From NCBI GenBank assembly GCA_000711775.1, contig ARYC01000510.1, forward strand, positions 1 through 64,000: a stretch of DNA of 64,000 bases, read 5' to 3'. Of this stretch, positions 24,201 through 35,173 are shown piece after piece. The notes under the pieces were generated by a model, which was given only the letters and a program-made list of their open reading frames with translations, was not told where the DNA came from and did no database searches. The stretch's first letter is position 1. Every line of letters starts with the position of its first letter. The DNA is from Oxytricha trifallax. Its lineage: Eukaryota > Ciliophora > Spirotrichea > Sporadotrichida > Oxytrichidae. A program made the position numbers and the translations under genes.

Positions 24201-27200
24201 CTTTGAAAATTTTTTATATTAAACATATAATTAAGAAATAAAAATAGTAGGATGAAGTCAATGATTAATTCGCAGCTTTATTATTTTCATATATTAAGAA
24301 TTTATTTCATAAAGACTTAAATTTATAAGCTGATTTGAGTATGGGAAATATATGTTCATTTTATATAATAATAATAATATCTGTAAGTATCATTTTACTA
24401 TGAGAGTTTAAATTTGTGATAATTGACTTAGTTCTCAGAATTATTCAACATCTTATTTGCACAGAATAATAACAGAATTGTATAAACGAGGTAAAAATAT
24501 GATAAAATTTATTCGAATTTATGTGATTGTAAATTATTTAAGTTATAGAAAAATAAATTTTCAAAAAAAATTGAAGGATATCTTAAATAAAATTATTTTT
24601 TTTTCAGGCTATAAAGTGATTAGAAAGATTTGAAAATTATAAGTAATTTTAAGTATTTTCTTTTAAAAATAGTAATCATGTAATTATAATAAAATTTACT
24701 TGAATTCCAGATTCATGATGGAATTCCAGCATGGTGCTGGAATTCTCATTCTGGAATTCCAGAATGATTCTGGAACGATCGGAAATTCCAGAATTGTGGG
24801 GGGTATCCCTAATTTATTGACAAAAATTCTGGCATTTTGAATTCATAACTAAATCATTTATTAATGTTAGTTTTTAACAATTATTAATATTTAGGTTTTT
24901 TATTATTACTAATCAAAGCCCTATAACACCTAAAAGTCCATTAACACCATTAAGTTCTTTCAAAATATATAAATTTTATATTTGTTATGAATTTTATTCA
25001 AGATCAAAGGCTCAGAAATAAATGATAATTTTTCATCATGGAAAATAAAATAAAGTTTCATTACTTAGAATTAGGATATCAACATGGATATATATTAAAA
25101 TAATAATATAATTATTTTATACACCGAAGGGGTTATTGTACAGCCCTTCTGTAGATAAAAGGTTGAAAAATTATTCTTAAACTAAGAATATGGTAAGGTA
25201 AGATTTGTGAATTGATAAGTAAAATTTTAACTTTAATTAACTTATTTGAGATTCATAAGACTTTATATTGACTCTAGCTCAAGCTTAAATTCCTCTTCAT
25301 CATCATATTCTTCTTCAGCAACATTTCTTGCTTTCTTCAGATTCCTGCAAGATATTCCCCTCTTGTTCCAGTTGTAGCTGACTCTAAGTTCCTCTGTATT
25401 TTTAATGATTTCTCTAAAAACTTGGCCACTTCTCGATTTAAGACCTAAATCTTCAATTCTCATTAAGAGGCCAAACCTCCATTATGTTTAGTGGAATTTT
25501 AATAAATTTGGAGATATTTAAATTTAAAATATGCACATTAAAACTTTTTAAGTTTTAATGTACTTTGATTAATGTTTGTACTAATAATTTTAATCTATAA
25601 AAAATTTTTAATAGAGATGTCTAAATTAAATTTAGAATGAGATTTAATAATTAAGACTTTTCATATTTTAAATTTAAATATCTCCAAATTTATTAAAATT
25701 CCACTAAACATAATGGAGGTTTGGCCTCTTAATGAGAATTGAAGATCTAGGTCTTAAATCGAGAAGTGGCCAAGTTTTAAGAGAAATCATTAAAAATACA
25801 GAGGAACTTAGAGTCAGCTACAACTGGAACAAGAGGGGAATATCTTGCAGGAATCTGAAGAAAGCAAGAAATGTTGCTGAAGAAGAATATGATGATGAAG
25901 AGGAATTTAAGCTTGAGCTAGAGTCAATATAAAGTCTTATGAATCTCAAATAAGTTAATTAAAGTTAAAATTTTACTTATCAATTCACAAATCTTACCTT
26001 ACAAAGAAAAAGTAAAAATAAGGAGTTAAGATTATTTAATAATACTGCAAATTCTATAATAAAGCAAGATCAGTCATTAACACCTTTAGGATTAAATATT
26101 TTAATTAAAAACATTGAATTAATTAAACTTTTTCATTCTAAAATTGATTCAAACTAAAAAATTATAACAAAGGATCCGAGTAAGATGCGTTAAAAGTTAT
26201 AAATAGTGGATTTAGTGATTCAATTTTTTCAATAAATAAAAAAAACAAAAAATCTGAAAGGATATCATTATCACCAGTAATCTAAACGAGGTAAGGTAGA
26301 ATTTTTTGAAAATAAATCGAATTTAATTTGAAATATACATATATGAATATAAAGGTCTTAAGATTAATTAAGACAATTAAGAATGTATAAGGTAAAGCCC
26401 TAATTAGGGCAATTAATTTAACTATATCTCAATAAGCTGATTTCCAATCACCCTAAGATATTTGGGCTGCCTTCCTTGAGCTTATAAGCTCAAAATCTTC
26501 TAAAATCAACCATTTCAAGGGTCATTTTTCAAAAATCTGTTTTTTTAAGTAAAAGTCTTTTAGGGCTATACTACACATTTTATGCTAATTCTTAATTAAA
26601 GTAGAAATTATTAGACTTTAATTATTAAAAATCATTAAAAATTAAACTTACATTAGTTTTAATAGAATTCTCTAAAGAGAATTTAAATCAACCTTAAATT
26701 TATTAAGTTTTAAAATTTTAATTTAAAATTTTAATATATAATTTCTACTTTAATTAAGAATTAGCATAAAATGTGTAGTATAGCCCTAAAAGACTTTTAC
26801 TTAAAAAAACAGATTTTTGAAAAATGACCCTTGAAGTGGTTGATTTTAGAAGATTTTGGGCTTATAAGCTCAAGGAAGGCAGTCAAAATATCTTGGGTTG
26901 ATTGGAAATCAGCTTATTGAGATATAGCTAAATTAATTGCCCTAATTAGGGCTTTACCTTATACATTCTTAATTGTCTTAATTAATCTTAAGACCTTTAT
27001 ATTCATATATGTATATTTCAAATTAAATTCGATTTATTTTCAAAAAATTCTACCTTATAAAAATAAGGAGAGGCCAAGATCTAAAACATAAAAGAGCAAA
27101 TTTGCTAAAACTTAAAAAATAGGCATAAACCTTTAAATTTCTCAAAATGTAATTAGTGAAGTTTTAGTGTCGCCATAAATTCAATAATCTCAAGAGAAAT

Positions 27201-27250
27201 TAAAAACAAATTAATCAATTTTTAGAATTAAAAAAGATATTATAAAAAAA
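21245..27250 (+). CDS. Protein kinase gene (germline form, many IESs)
   Basis: The catalytic domain is ordered on the plus strand: LGQGSQGDVGL (P-loop, 21270-21300), YAVKSFFS (Lys, about 21400), NEIEHLQNLKGH (Glu helix, about 21450), [15 protein letters not shown] (hinge, about 21597-21645), [13 protein letters not shown] (catalytic loop, about 21840), KFSDFGIA (about 21910), [10 protein letters not shown] (about 22025), [12 protein letters not shown] (about 22085, restored by removing a 26-bp IES) and [12 protein letters not shown] (about 22345). Downstream pieces include a helical linker (about 22430-22560), [10 protein letters not shown] plus an EF-hand-like FIDKNSGIL (22948-23027 joined to 24817 on), then Ser/Pro-rich tail pieces up to about 27250. 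It resembles a CDPK/CAMK-type Ser/Thr kinase. Three transposons lie in the tail region as apparent IESs. Tail frame and order are uncertain; the N-terminus may lie upstream at 18-21 kb. Confidence 0.8.
22095..22120. other. 26-bp IES in the kinase domain
   Basis: The 9-base direct repeat ATTTTTAGT occurs at 22086-22094 and 22112-22120. Removing one copy and the spacer joins SDIF to SLGVVLFN, restoring subdomain IX in frame. Reading it as a GT-AG intron does not keep the frame. Confidence 0.8.
23036..24808. mobile_element. Merlin-like element inserted in the kinase gene
   Basis: A 1773-bp element with an exact 8-bp duplication CTAATTTA (23028-23035, 24809-24816). Its ends GGATACCCCCC / GGGGGGTATCC lead into inverted arms built from iterated AATTCCAGAAT/ATTCTGGAATT units. 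On the minus strand around 23560-23760 a decayed frame contains TLINVIGQHIV and [15 protein letters not shown], which fits the second catalytic block of IS1595-type transposases; the rest of the protein is not recognisable. Excision at the duplication keeps the flanking kinase tail open through an EF-hand-like loop. Confidence 0.8.
25263..25463 (-). CDS. 66-aa ORF in left arm of palindrome
   Basis: Encodes a charged peptide beginning [14 protein letters not shown], with a central [18 protein letters not shown] and a strongly acidic C-terminal part [10 protein letters not shown]. It differs from the right-arm copy by one residue (Phe for Leu near position 16). The codon-level conservation in a TA-flanked palindrome may simply reflect arm homogenisation. 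With ciliate code the frame is not closed by the TAA after LESI but continues outwards through the arm. No homologue recognised. Confidence 0.4.
   Translation of the reverse strand: MRIEDLGLKSRSGQVFREIIKNTEELRVSYNWNKRGISCRNLKKARNVAEEEYDDEEEFKLELESI
25732..25932 (+). CDS. 66-aa ORF in right arm of palindrome
   Basis: Mirror copy of the left-arm ORF. In ciliate code the TAA after LESI is Gln, and the frame runs on through the arm end into the flanking kinase-tail sequence without a TGA, so the true product, if any, would differ from 66 residues. Less AT-rich than the rest of the element. Confidence 0.4.
   Translation: MRIEDLGLKSRSGQVLREIIKNTEELRVSYNWNKRGISCRNLKKARNVAEEEYDDEEEFKLELESI
26294..27055. 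mobile_element. 762-bp palindrome, family E, copy 2
   Basis: Ends AGGTAGAATTTTTTG / CAAAAAATTCTACCT with TA at 26292-26293 and 27056-27057. The ends match copy 1 (AGGTA-GA-TTT). Arms meet near 26675. Joining the flanks at TA gives SLSPVIQTR followed by [10 protein letters not shown], an open Ser/Pro/Lys-rich frame. No protein encoded. Confidence 0.85.
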
Positions 27251-27259
27251 TAATATAAG

Positions 27260-28570
27260 GTTGATAAAATATTAAAAGTATATTGACAAATATAATAATA
27301 AAGATAATTAAATTTCCATTTGAATATAAACGATCGTAATAAAGTAATTATTTATCTCTTTTTTAAAAAAATAAATCTTGAAATTATCTATTGATAGGCA
27401 AAATTAAAGGAATTTAATATTAATTGCCGAAAAGATGCTTTATTAAAATACAATGTTTTACTCTACATATTCTTCTTAAAAATTGTCAAATTTCATAATA
27501 ATTTAATATAATTAACAATAAGTATTTTATAAACAGAAAGCATAATCTAATTTCGTAATGAATAACAACTCATTTAAAGACTCAGTCAAAATTTTTAAAT
27601 AAAAATCATAAAAATAAGATTTAGTAGAATAATAAATAGGTTTACAAAGTTGTGAATTTGACTAACTCTATATCGAAGAATATGAAATGACTGACGAAAA
27701 TGAGGTATAGTTGCAATAGATTGATTATATGTAAAACTATAAGTTAATTTAGCATAAAATGACAGCTAGAAATCAATTTAATCTATTTTTTAAGTTTATT
27801 TTCCAATAAATTTACTAATATATTAATGAAATAAATAATCATATCTGTGATATAGCTATTGACAATAAAAGAATGATTAATAAAAATGTAAGAGCAAATA
27901 TCTAACAATGAGTAAAATCCATTATAATTCCATTTATTAAATATGATAAATTTATATGAAATTGAATAATTTCCTTAATTAATCCCTAAAATAGAAAGTT
28001 TATTACTAAAACTAAAGGAAGCTAAGAAATTATTTTATATAAGTTATCTATATTGCTAATAGTTTAAGTTTTTTTCTCAATATTTTGATTCAGTTTCAAT
28101 TCTAAATCGCATTAATATTAGTAAACTAAGAAAATGTCAAAATTCCTTAATAATGTATATGTATATTTTTAATTATGTTTTAGGGTTTATTCTTTGTGCT
28201 TACAACCTCAATCCTCAAAATTATATTCAGTAAACAAGTACATTACAAGTAATTTTATTTCATTAATGATTTATTTTCCAAGAATATATATAAATATATA
28301 AGTCAAATTTGCTAATTTTCATAATAATTATTATTACCTCTTAATTTCTTTTAAATCTTAATTTATTAAATGTACACTATGCCTTAATATTCTAATGAAT
28401 AATTAAGAGCAATGAAAATTAATAATTTAATTTGATTAGGAATGGAAATTTAGAGGTTTTTCCTAGATACCAACTCAAATAAATAAAACAAAATAAGTAT
28501 TAAATGAAAAATTCCAAATTTAAAAACTTATTTTATTAATATTTGCTTATTTTATATAGTAATTTATTCA
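27260..28570. other. AT-rich interval
   Basis: No gene supported. The plus-strand kinase tail frame fades out near 27250-27320 at a TGA, and the next gene is on the opposite strand. A short GC-richer patch at 28188-28255 may be a gene fragment. Confidence 0.5.
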
Positions 28571-28575
28571 ATTAA

Positions 28576-31397
28576 TCATTCTAAGCTAAATAACTACTAT
28601 AAAAGAGGTTGCTGCGAATCTCCTTAATATTCAAGATTAGGTTTTGTTGGTTAACTCATATAGTTATTATTCAGTATCTCACTTTAAAGCACAGTTCCCT
28701 TGAAATTTGAAGAATCTTTCTTCAGTAATTGTGGTTTGCTCAAGGAGTTCGTTCTTTCTTTGCGATAATAAGTTTGAGAGGGAGGATTCAAAATACTGCT
28801 TGCATTCTTTATGCCACTATGATTGCTTTAATATTCGTAATTATGTGGTGGATTATCGCTCTAAGTTTATTAAATTTGAAATTACAGTCAATTTATTTAT
28901 CACATATAAATTTATATTAAAGTTTGGCAATAATAATTTATTAGGAACAAGAATTTGTTAATTTTTATTTTATAAAAGTATAAATGATAAATTTATAGTA
29001 ATTAGAGGATAAAACTATAAATTTTATCTATGTTTATAGAATAAGGGAATTTTTATATTAAATTTACCCTCAGGAAAAAAAAATATATATATATATACTA
29101 ACAATAATTGGAATCCTCTTTTATCTTTAAGCTGTTTATGGTTTCCGTTTAATATCTCTCATTTCATAGAGCACACTATTTTCCTTATATAAATTTGATG
29201 TGTTTTAGTTGTATCTTGTATTATCGTTATGAGATTAGTAATCAGGTATGATCTACGAATTTCCAGAAATGTCTTGTTAATTTATATTATTGAGTGCTCT
29301 TAATTTTCCTTATGCTCTTAGAGGCACAAATTCTTTAACTTTACTAAGCTCTGACTATGGTTTTGGTAGAGAAATGTCAGTTTGAGTTTTGTTTATTTAA
29401 CTATTTATAGTATTTGCGTAGTTTTGTGGTTGCCTGAATTTCCTTTACTACGATGAGATAGCACCTCTACTATAGGTATTCGCTGAGGTTTTTCTATCTA
29501 TGTTACTATAAGCATCAATATGATTATTATCAGAGGTATCGTTAAGTTTGTTACGCTTCAACTTTTCTTCAATTCTCTCTAATCCATTTTCTTGTTAAAT
29601 AAAGTCCTGCTTTTTGAATAAAGGCTGTAATTTTTACTGCAATCTTTATTTTTAATAAAAAAACAGAAATTAATCTGGATATGAAATATTATCATTATAG
29701 ATCAACAAATTTACTTTTAATAATCTTGGTTTATTGAAGTCTTGCTAATCCTGGTATGCAGTTCTATCTACTTTTCGACTGCTTGATGACCTCAGTTGCT
29801 GATTAATTATTTTGCCTGAACCAAGATTCTACTTATGATATGTTTTATTTAAATTCATTATAGATCTTGTCTCCGTTAAAGATGATTAGGATTAAATATC
29901 ACTTTGATGAATAAAATTTACTCTTTAATCAAAGCCAGTTCTATTCAAAGGATCTAAATTCTACTGTGATTAAGTATAGCTTCCTTAAATCTATTACTTT
30001 TGCCTCATAATATCTATGGCTTTCTAAGCACTTTTTAGGTAAAATTCGTAGAATCTATCCTTTTCATTCGATACTTTACTTGAGATAGCTGAGAATTTAT
30101 TATCTTTTAACCCCTAACTTTAATGTCTTTTGTTCATACTAAGTGCCTACATATTTCTTCCTGCTCCTGTAAAACTATGATTTATACCTGCATTTGCCAG
30201 TGGAGTTGAACTTTAATTTTTATTTCCGGCTGTTTACTCATATACAAACTGTGAGAACAAAACAAGAGAAGGATCCTTCTAAGATTTTTTCATTAACTTT
30301 TACTATAGATTTAAGACTTTCTTGTCATAGTCTTCTTTGAGTTCACTCTTAATGCAGTCATATTGAACTTATTGCAATTTATTCAATTTAGTAGCTAATC
30401 CACTCTAATTTTATTAGGATGTCCCAAGCTCTTCTCTGATCTTTTTTCTTAGATATTTTATGTATTGCTTATCAAAGATAACTTTTTGTATTTCTTCTTC
30501 AGATAGAAATTTACTGTTAGCGAGTGGCCCACCGTTCATTTCTATGTCTTCCTTAAGTGCAAGGAAATGCAGTATCTGATGAAACAGTGAGAAATTTTGA
30601 ACTTTTTAGTTTTAATTAGCATTAGACAGTTATTCTGAATAAGTTTCAAAAGATTAGACTCCATCCCTGAAGTCTTAAAATATGTGGTAGATATCTTTGA
30701 CTTCTTTCGAGAATTTCTTCTGCAGAATTTTTAATGCTTCTTAATTATTTAGTTTTCTCTTCTTGAATCTTTTCTCTAGAAAAATCTTATCGATGAACAA
30801 AAATAATCCACTTGCCAATCCATTGGTAGTACTTGAATAGTTTAAATGACTGAGACATGCTTTCTTTGTAAAATGAGTTATTATTGTGTAATTTTCCTTG
30901 TGAATAATTGGAGCCAGAATTCTTGTTAGGATTGATTTATTATAAGGGATAAAATCTTTTGCTTTAGATTAATTAGGAGGCTGTTTTTATTTAATGAGGA
31001 TATTCTGTAAATTTTATAAGTTTGTGTCGTTTTACTTTTGCAAAGGAATATTTAATAAAAACTATATTACATTTCAATTTACAAATTTTGTTTGATTGTA
31101 TTAAATAGGGGAATATAAATTTTATATTCAGAAAACTAAATGTGTTAACAGTTTTCTCAGTTTCTTTAGATATAAGTTTGAATTGTATCAATATTATTTC
31201 ATCGTTGAGTTCCCCAATATTTTATATAACCGAATTGTCTAAACTTTGCTTATCTTAGTTTTTCCTTTTCAAAACTCAAATTAAAAATCAACACTTAAAA
31301 CTATTAATACTCTATGTCTTAAATTAGCTTAGGTAAATGCTGAATAAAGTGCTGGCATGTCTTCGATTAATTTATATTCTAGCAAAGTTCCATTCAT
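28576..31397 (-). CDS. Large host gene of unknown function (two main pieces)
   Basis: Start ATG at 31397 (MNGTLLEYKLIEDMPALYS), preceded by a very AT-rich leader. After a short intron or IES near 31240-31300 it continues with NIGELNDEIILIQFKLIS, and from about 30990 a frame without TGA runs to about 29110. It begins ILTRILAPIIHKENYTIITHF, then a basic helical region, then a long Gln/Ser/Asn/Lys-rich tail. A last piece (28576-28876) includes NHSGIKNASSILNPPS and ends ...LLQQLFSLE at TGA. The two main pieces join in frame at pointer AATT. Total length is roughly 750 residues. N-terminal half looks folded and helical, C-terminal half disordered. No family recognised. A family B element lies just upstream of the start. 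Confidence 0.8.
28877..29109. other. IES in the large unknown gene
   Basis: AATT occurs at 28873-28876 and 29106-29109. Joining there gives KRIPIQQTQSDNPPHN in frame, linking the long piece to the terminal piece. The segment contains a (TA)n run at 29083-29097. Confidence 0.65.
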
Positions 31398-31512
31398 TTA
31401 TTTTTTATTTTTAGTCACGTTAGTCACTTATCCAATTTAATTGTCTTTATAAGGATCTGAAGGGCTTTATGACATTAACAGATATTGCTAATTCTCTGGT
31501 AAAAATATATTA

Positions 31513-31926
31513 TTGTAGGAATACATTTGATTTAGGAAATTGAATTAAAAATAAATAAGTATTAGTCTTAATTATTGGCAGTTGACTTTCTGGAAACCTA
31601 GACAAGATGGTACTTATTCGATAGAGAATTTAAAGTTGCCTGGATTTACTATTGGTGGTACCCCTTTATCGCATCCTGGAGCGAGATAACTTGAATTTAT
31701 TTTTGGGTGATTTGTTTAGTTGATATTAATGCTCTAATTAAACTCAAGTTATCTCGCTCCAGGGATGTGATAGAGGGGTACCGTCAATAGTAAAGTCCAG
31801 CTGATTTTAAATTCTCTATCGAAAGAGTACCATATTGTCAGGGTTTCCAGAAAGATAACTGCCACAAATTTAATATATAATTTATTAATTATAATTATTT
31901 TTCCCATATCAAATGTATTCCTACAA
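31513..31926. mobile_element. Fold-back element family B, copy 2
   Basis: 414-bp near-palindrome, ends TTGTAGGAATAC / GTATTCCTACAA, TA on both sides (31511-31512, 31927-31928). It carries the same internal GTGGCAGTTAA-like and CTGGAGCGAGATAACT blocks as the other copies. It lies about 115 bp upstream of the start codon of the minus-strand gene ending at 28576. Confidence 0.9.
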
Positions 31927-32091
31927 TAATTTAATTTCATAAAATCATGTTTTTTGTAAGTTTATGTTATTTTATTTCTTATTAGAGTTCGATCGATGTC
32001 TGTTTGGGCTTGATATTACTCTTGACTATGATAATCTAACTTAATTTGGCTATTTGATGTTTTCAGTATGATAAATTTTTAATGAGTAATA

Positions 32092-34026
32092 TCAATCATA
32101 AATCCATTAAATGATAACTTAATTTTTATGATTGTAGTCATTAACATCATCTAAAAGTTCCTCCTAGTCATCCCCTTAGACTAACGAGAATCCAGAATCC
32201 CCTTCAAACAAAGTAACTGACATATACAACTCCAAACTTCTAAATAGATTCTAATCCTACATTTCAGTGATTAGTTATTTCGTGAAACAACCGATATATG
32301 ATTGCTCATAATCTGTGATTATATCTCCAATAAATTCATTTAAGTAACGCATTTTGAAGTTTGAGATATTGAAACCACCTATGTTGCTTGTGCCCTGTAT
32401 GTCTGCTATTTCAATTATTTCCTTTTTAGGAGACTTTTAAATGAATAATTTTACCCCAGAATATTTTATTTTAATAGTAAAATTTGGTTAATGCTATGTT
32501 CAGTATAAGCTTGTCTGATCTATGATTTTGAATGAACTGTCTAGCATATCTTGAACAAATCATTCTCACTTAGTCTTGCTGTGATATAAAAGCATCCACT
32601 CTCAAAGTTATAGAATTTTTACAATTGAGATACGTCAAAGATTGCTACTTCTCACTCATCACAATACAAATTAGTATATAAGAAACTATATTATCATCTA
32701 TTTTATATATTCAAAACTTATTAATTATTGAATGCACTTGTAAATAGGTAAATTAATAAGATTAATAAGCTTACTGAGTCATTAGAAAGAGCTTTATTAG
32801 CATCAATAACACTTATATAAAGAAGATTTACATATTTAATAAACGGAAATAATTTTTTATAAGTTCATAGTTATCAATAATGGCATCCTACTCACTTTAC
32901 AATTGATCTGCCGAGCTCACAGCCTCTTCAACTTCTCCTTAAAATATTTCTTCTTCCTAATCCTGGATTTAACCATTTAGTACATATAAAAACATAATCT
33001 TGAATAGTTTATAATTAATATGTTTTTTATTTGTGTTGACTCCTGTTAGGAAGAAACCATTTGCCTCATTTTATTCTTATAATTTCTTAATAACTACTTC
33101 TTGAGATTCATATATGTTCTAACCGAGATATCCTTCCCCTACCCCCTCCCCCCAAAACCAAGATACCACTTCCCATACCCCTCCCCACAAAATCTCGATG
33201 CCCATCACCTCTAACTTTCTTCACTAACTTTTGATTTTATAACATTTTCTTATAAAAGCTTATAACCAAAATTATCAACGGACAAAGTGAATCCTATAAA
33301 ATTATTGCATTACATGTGTTTTCGGTCCACAAGACAAGTAAAAATTAGAAAAAATACTAATTATTATGGAGGTGGGGGAGGGGCTCATGTTGAACAGTTA
33401 AGTAACTATACTTAAATAAATTGTTATAATCTTATTAAAAAAAAGTTGAAAACTTATTATATTTAATAAGTTAGTGAAGGAAAGTTAGAGGTGATGGGTA
33501 TTAGGATTTGGTGGGGAGGAGTTTCTTAGTTTAGGGTGGGGAGGGGTGTATGGGTAGGGATATCTTGGTTAGAACACATATACTTAAGTTTGCTCATTAT
33601 ATTAAGATTAGTGTTGAGATTTAAACCCCAAAATATAAAGAAGATATATTACTTAAGATTATAGCTTAATTATCCTTCTATAAAAATTTTGATAGAGCAT
33701 TTTCTATAAAAATTTAATAATTTTTAATGTTTTGTTTATTCTTTAATAAACCTCTAATTTTCTTAGCTAACACTTGTTTAATTCAATTTTACCTGCTACT
33801 ATGACAGTCCCACATTCAAATTGCTATCCAAGTTTATAATAAATCATGCAAATATTATACATCTAAAATAAATATTATCCTAATTCTGTTGCTTGAACCT
33901 ATTAGATTTTGAGTTCTAAGCAACTTGAATGTTTTCACTGACTTGTTTGAGGACTGTGGCTCCAGCTGAACTCATTATGCTGTCCTAGTGATTGTTGTTT
34001 AAAATATTGAAATTATTCATATCCAT
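32092..34026 (-). CDS. Host gene of unknown function, interrupted by a fold-back IES
   Basis: Start ATG at 34026 (MDMNNFNILNNNHQDSIMSS, then GATVLKQVSENIQVAQNSKS). Further pieces: YKLGQQFECGTVIVA (about 33790-33850), FKSQHQSQYNEQTQVY joined across the element at 33115-33576 to ESQEVVIKKLQEQNEANGFF, then an acidic EEEIFQGEVEEAVSSADQLQ, then SLTYLNCKNSITLRVDAFIS (about 32640), ICSRYARQFIQNHRSDKLI and, after a small gap near 32455, IADIQGTSNIGGFNISNFK and a terminal acidic tail ending WIYD at TGA 32092. Total is at least 380 residues, mostly soluble, N-terminal half Gln-rich. I recognise no domain. Exact small IES/intron limits at 33610-33880 and 32660-32860 are not resolved. Confidence 0.75.
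33115..33576. mobile_element. Fold-back element family A, copy 2, acting as an IES
   Basis: 462 bp with perfect ends TGTTCTAACC / GGTTAGAACA and G/C-rich subterminal arms, flanked by the direct repeat CATATA (33109-33114, 33577-33582). On the minus strand, joining at TATATG gives ...NEQTQVY ESQEVVIKK... with no frame change, so the target duplication serves as the pointer. Same family as 8086-9233 and 42337-42787. Confidence 0.9.
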
Positions 34027-34029
34027 GTC

Positions 34030-35170
34030 CACATTATACTAACAAATATATTGGATTAATTTTAATTAATATAATCTTATAAACAATAGCTGTTTATTAA
34101 ATTGTTAAATTACTTTTCAAAAATAGTTTAAATAAAATGTTCTCTGATGAATATATGCATTTAACATATAAAACTAATAAAATTTAAATAATTTATACTA
34201 ACCACCATCATCTCTCAATACTTAAAAAATACTGTTATACTCAAAAAATATATATTATATAAATATTTTATCTTAATATTTAGTATCTCTTTAGGATTAT
34301 TGGATAGTTCGAGAAGTGTTTTATTAATTATCATTATATAGCTATGACTCTTTCTAAACATTTAAATTGCTCAATCTTAAATTTATTTAAAATTTAAAAT
34401 TTATTTTTATAAAAATACTAATCCTTTGCTAGTTTCATTTTTGTTTAGCTATATTTAAGATTAGTTTAAATTTTCAACAGTTGTTTTATTATTGCTAAAA
34501 TGAAATGGATTTATCAATAAATATAAAGTATAAATCTAAACAACAAAGTAAGGAAATTATTATTTGATAATAAAACCTTTTTTTAATTTTAAATTTAATA
34601 TTTAAAATTTTAAACTTGGTAATTTTCTTAAGAGATAATAATGATTAATTTACTATAATATTTAAATATATGTATTTTTAATGAAGAAATATATTTATTT
34701 CTTTTTGCAATAAGTATATAAAAACCTTAGCATTTAAATTGCAAGTTCTAGCTCATTTCAAAGTCAATATAATAATTTGGCTATTTAAATAAGTTTAAAA
34801 GAAAATAATTAGCATTAAAATTAGAAAGTTTTTTATTTTATGAAATTAAATTATGTTTTACAATATCTCTTTGCTTCATATTGAAATTTCTTAATTAATT
34901 AAAGATAATTGATTTTTATTCAATTAGTTTTATTTAATTTCCTAAGAATTCTATAATTGTATATTTTTATCAAACATAATTAAATTAAAAAGAAATTTCA
35001 AATTCATTTAAGAATAAATTATACGCACATTACGAAAAAATAATAAATAATACTATTCAATATCGGATAAACAAACTTATAGTAGCCTTATTATCACATT
35101 TTTTTAATTGTTATTATTTTAGCCAAAATTAATTTCTATAATAAATTATATGTTTTTACAAAGGATCTTA
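34030..35170. other. AT-rich intergenic interval between divergent genes
   Basis: No coding pattern. It separates the minus-strand gene starting at 34026 from the plus-strand gene starting at 35174, so it should hold both leaders and, in the macronucleus, the chromosome ends; no telomere-addition motif can be identified. Confidence 0.5.
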
Positions 35171-35173
35171 AGC

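Larger units (their letters stand above)
25196..25999. mobile_element. Perfect 804-bp palindrome, family E, copy 1
   Basis: Ends AGGTAAGATTTGTG / CACAAATCTTACCT are flanked by TA on both sides (25194-25195, 26000-26001). The two arms are almost identical without indels (mirror positions sum to 51195 throughout). Each arm encodes the same 66-residue peptide. Removing the element with one TA gives a continuous frame across the flanks (SQTKNM then [12 protein letters not shown]). TA target and palindromic form suggest a Tc1/mariner-like fold-back element acting as an IES. Confidence 0.85.

Noticed and set aside
32450..32659. Separate small gene starting at MSEKQQSL (ATG 32659)
   Set aside because: Strong coding sequence on the same strand continues upstream to 34026, so the ATG is taken as internal to a larger gene.
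33145..33156. CCCCCCAAAACC as a telomere-addition relic
   Set aside because: A single unit within the C-rich arm of a family A element, with no repeat.
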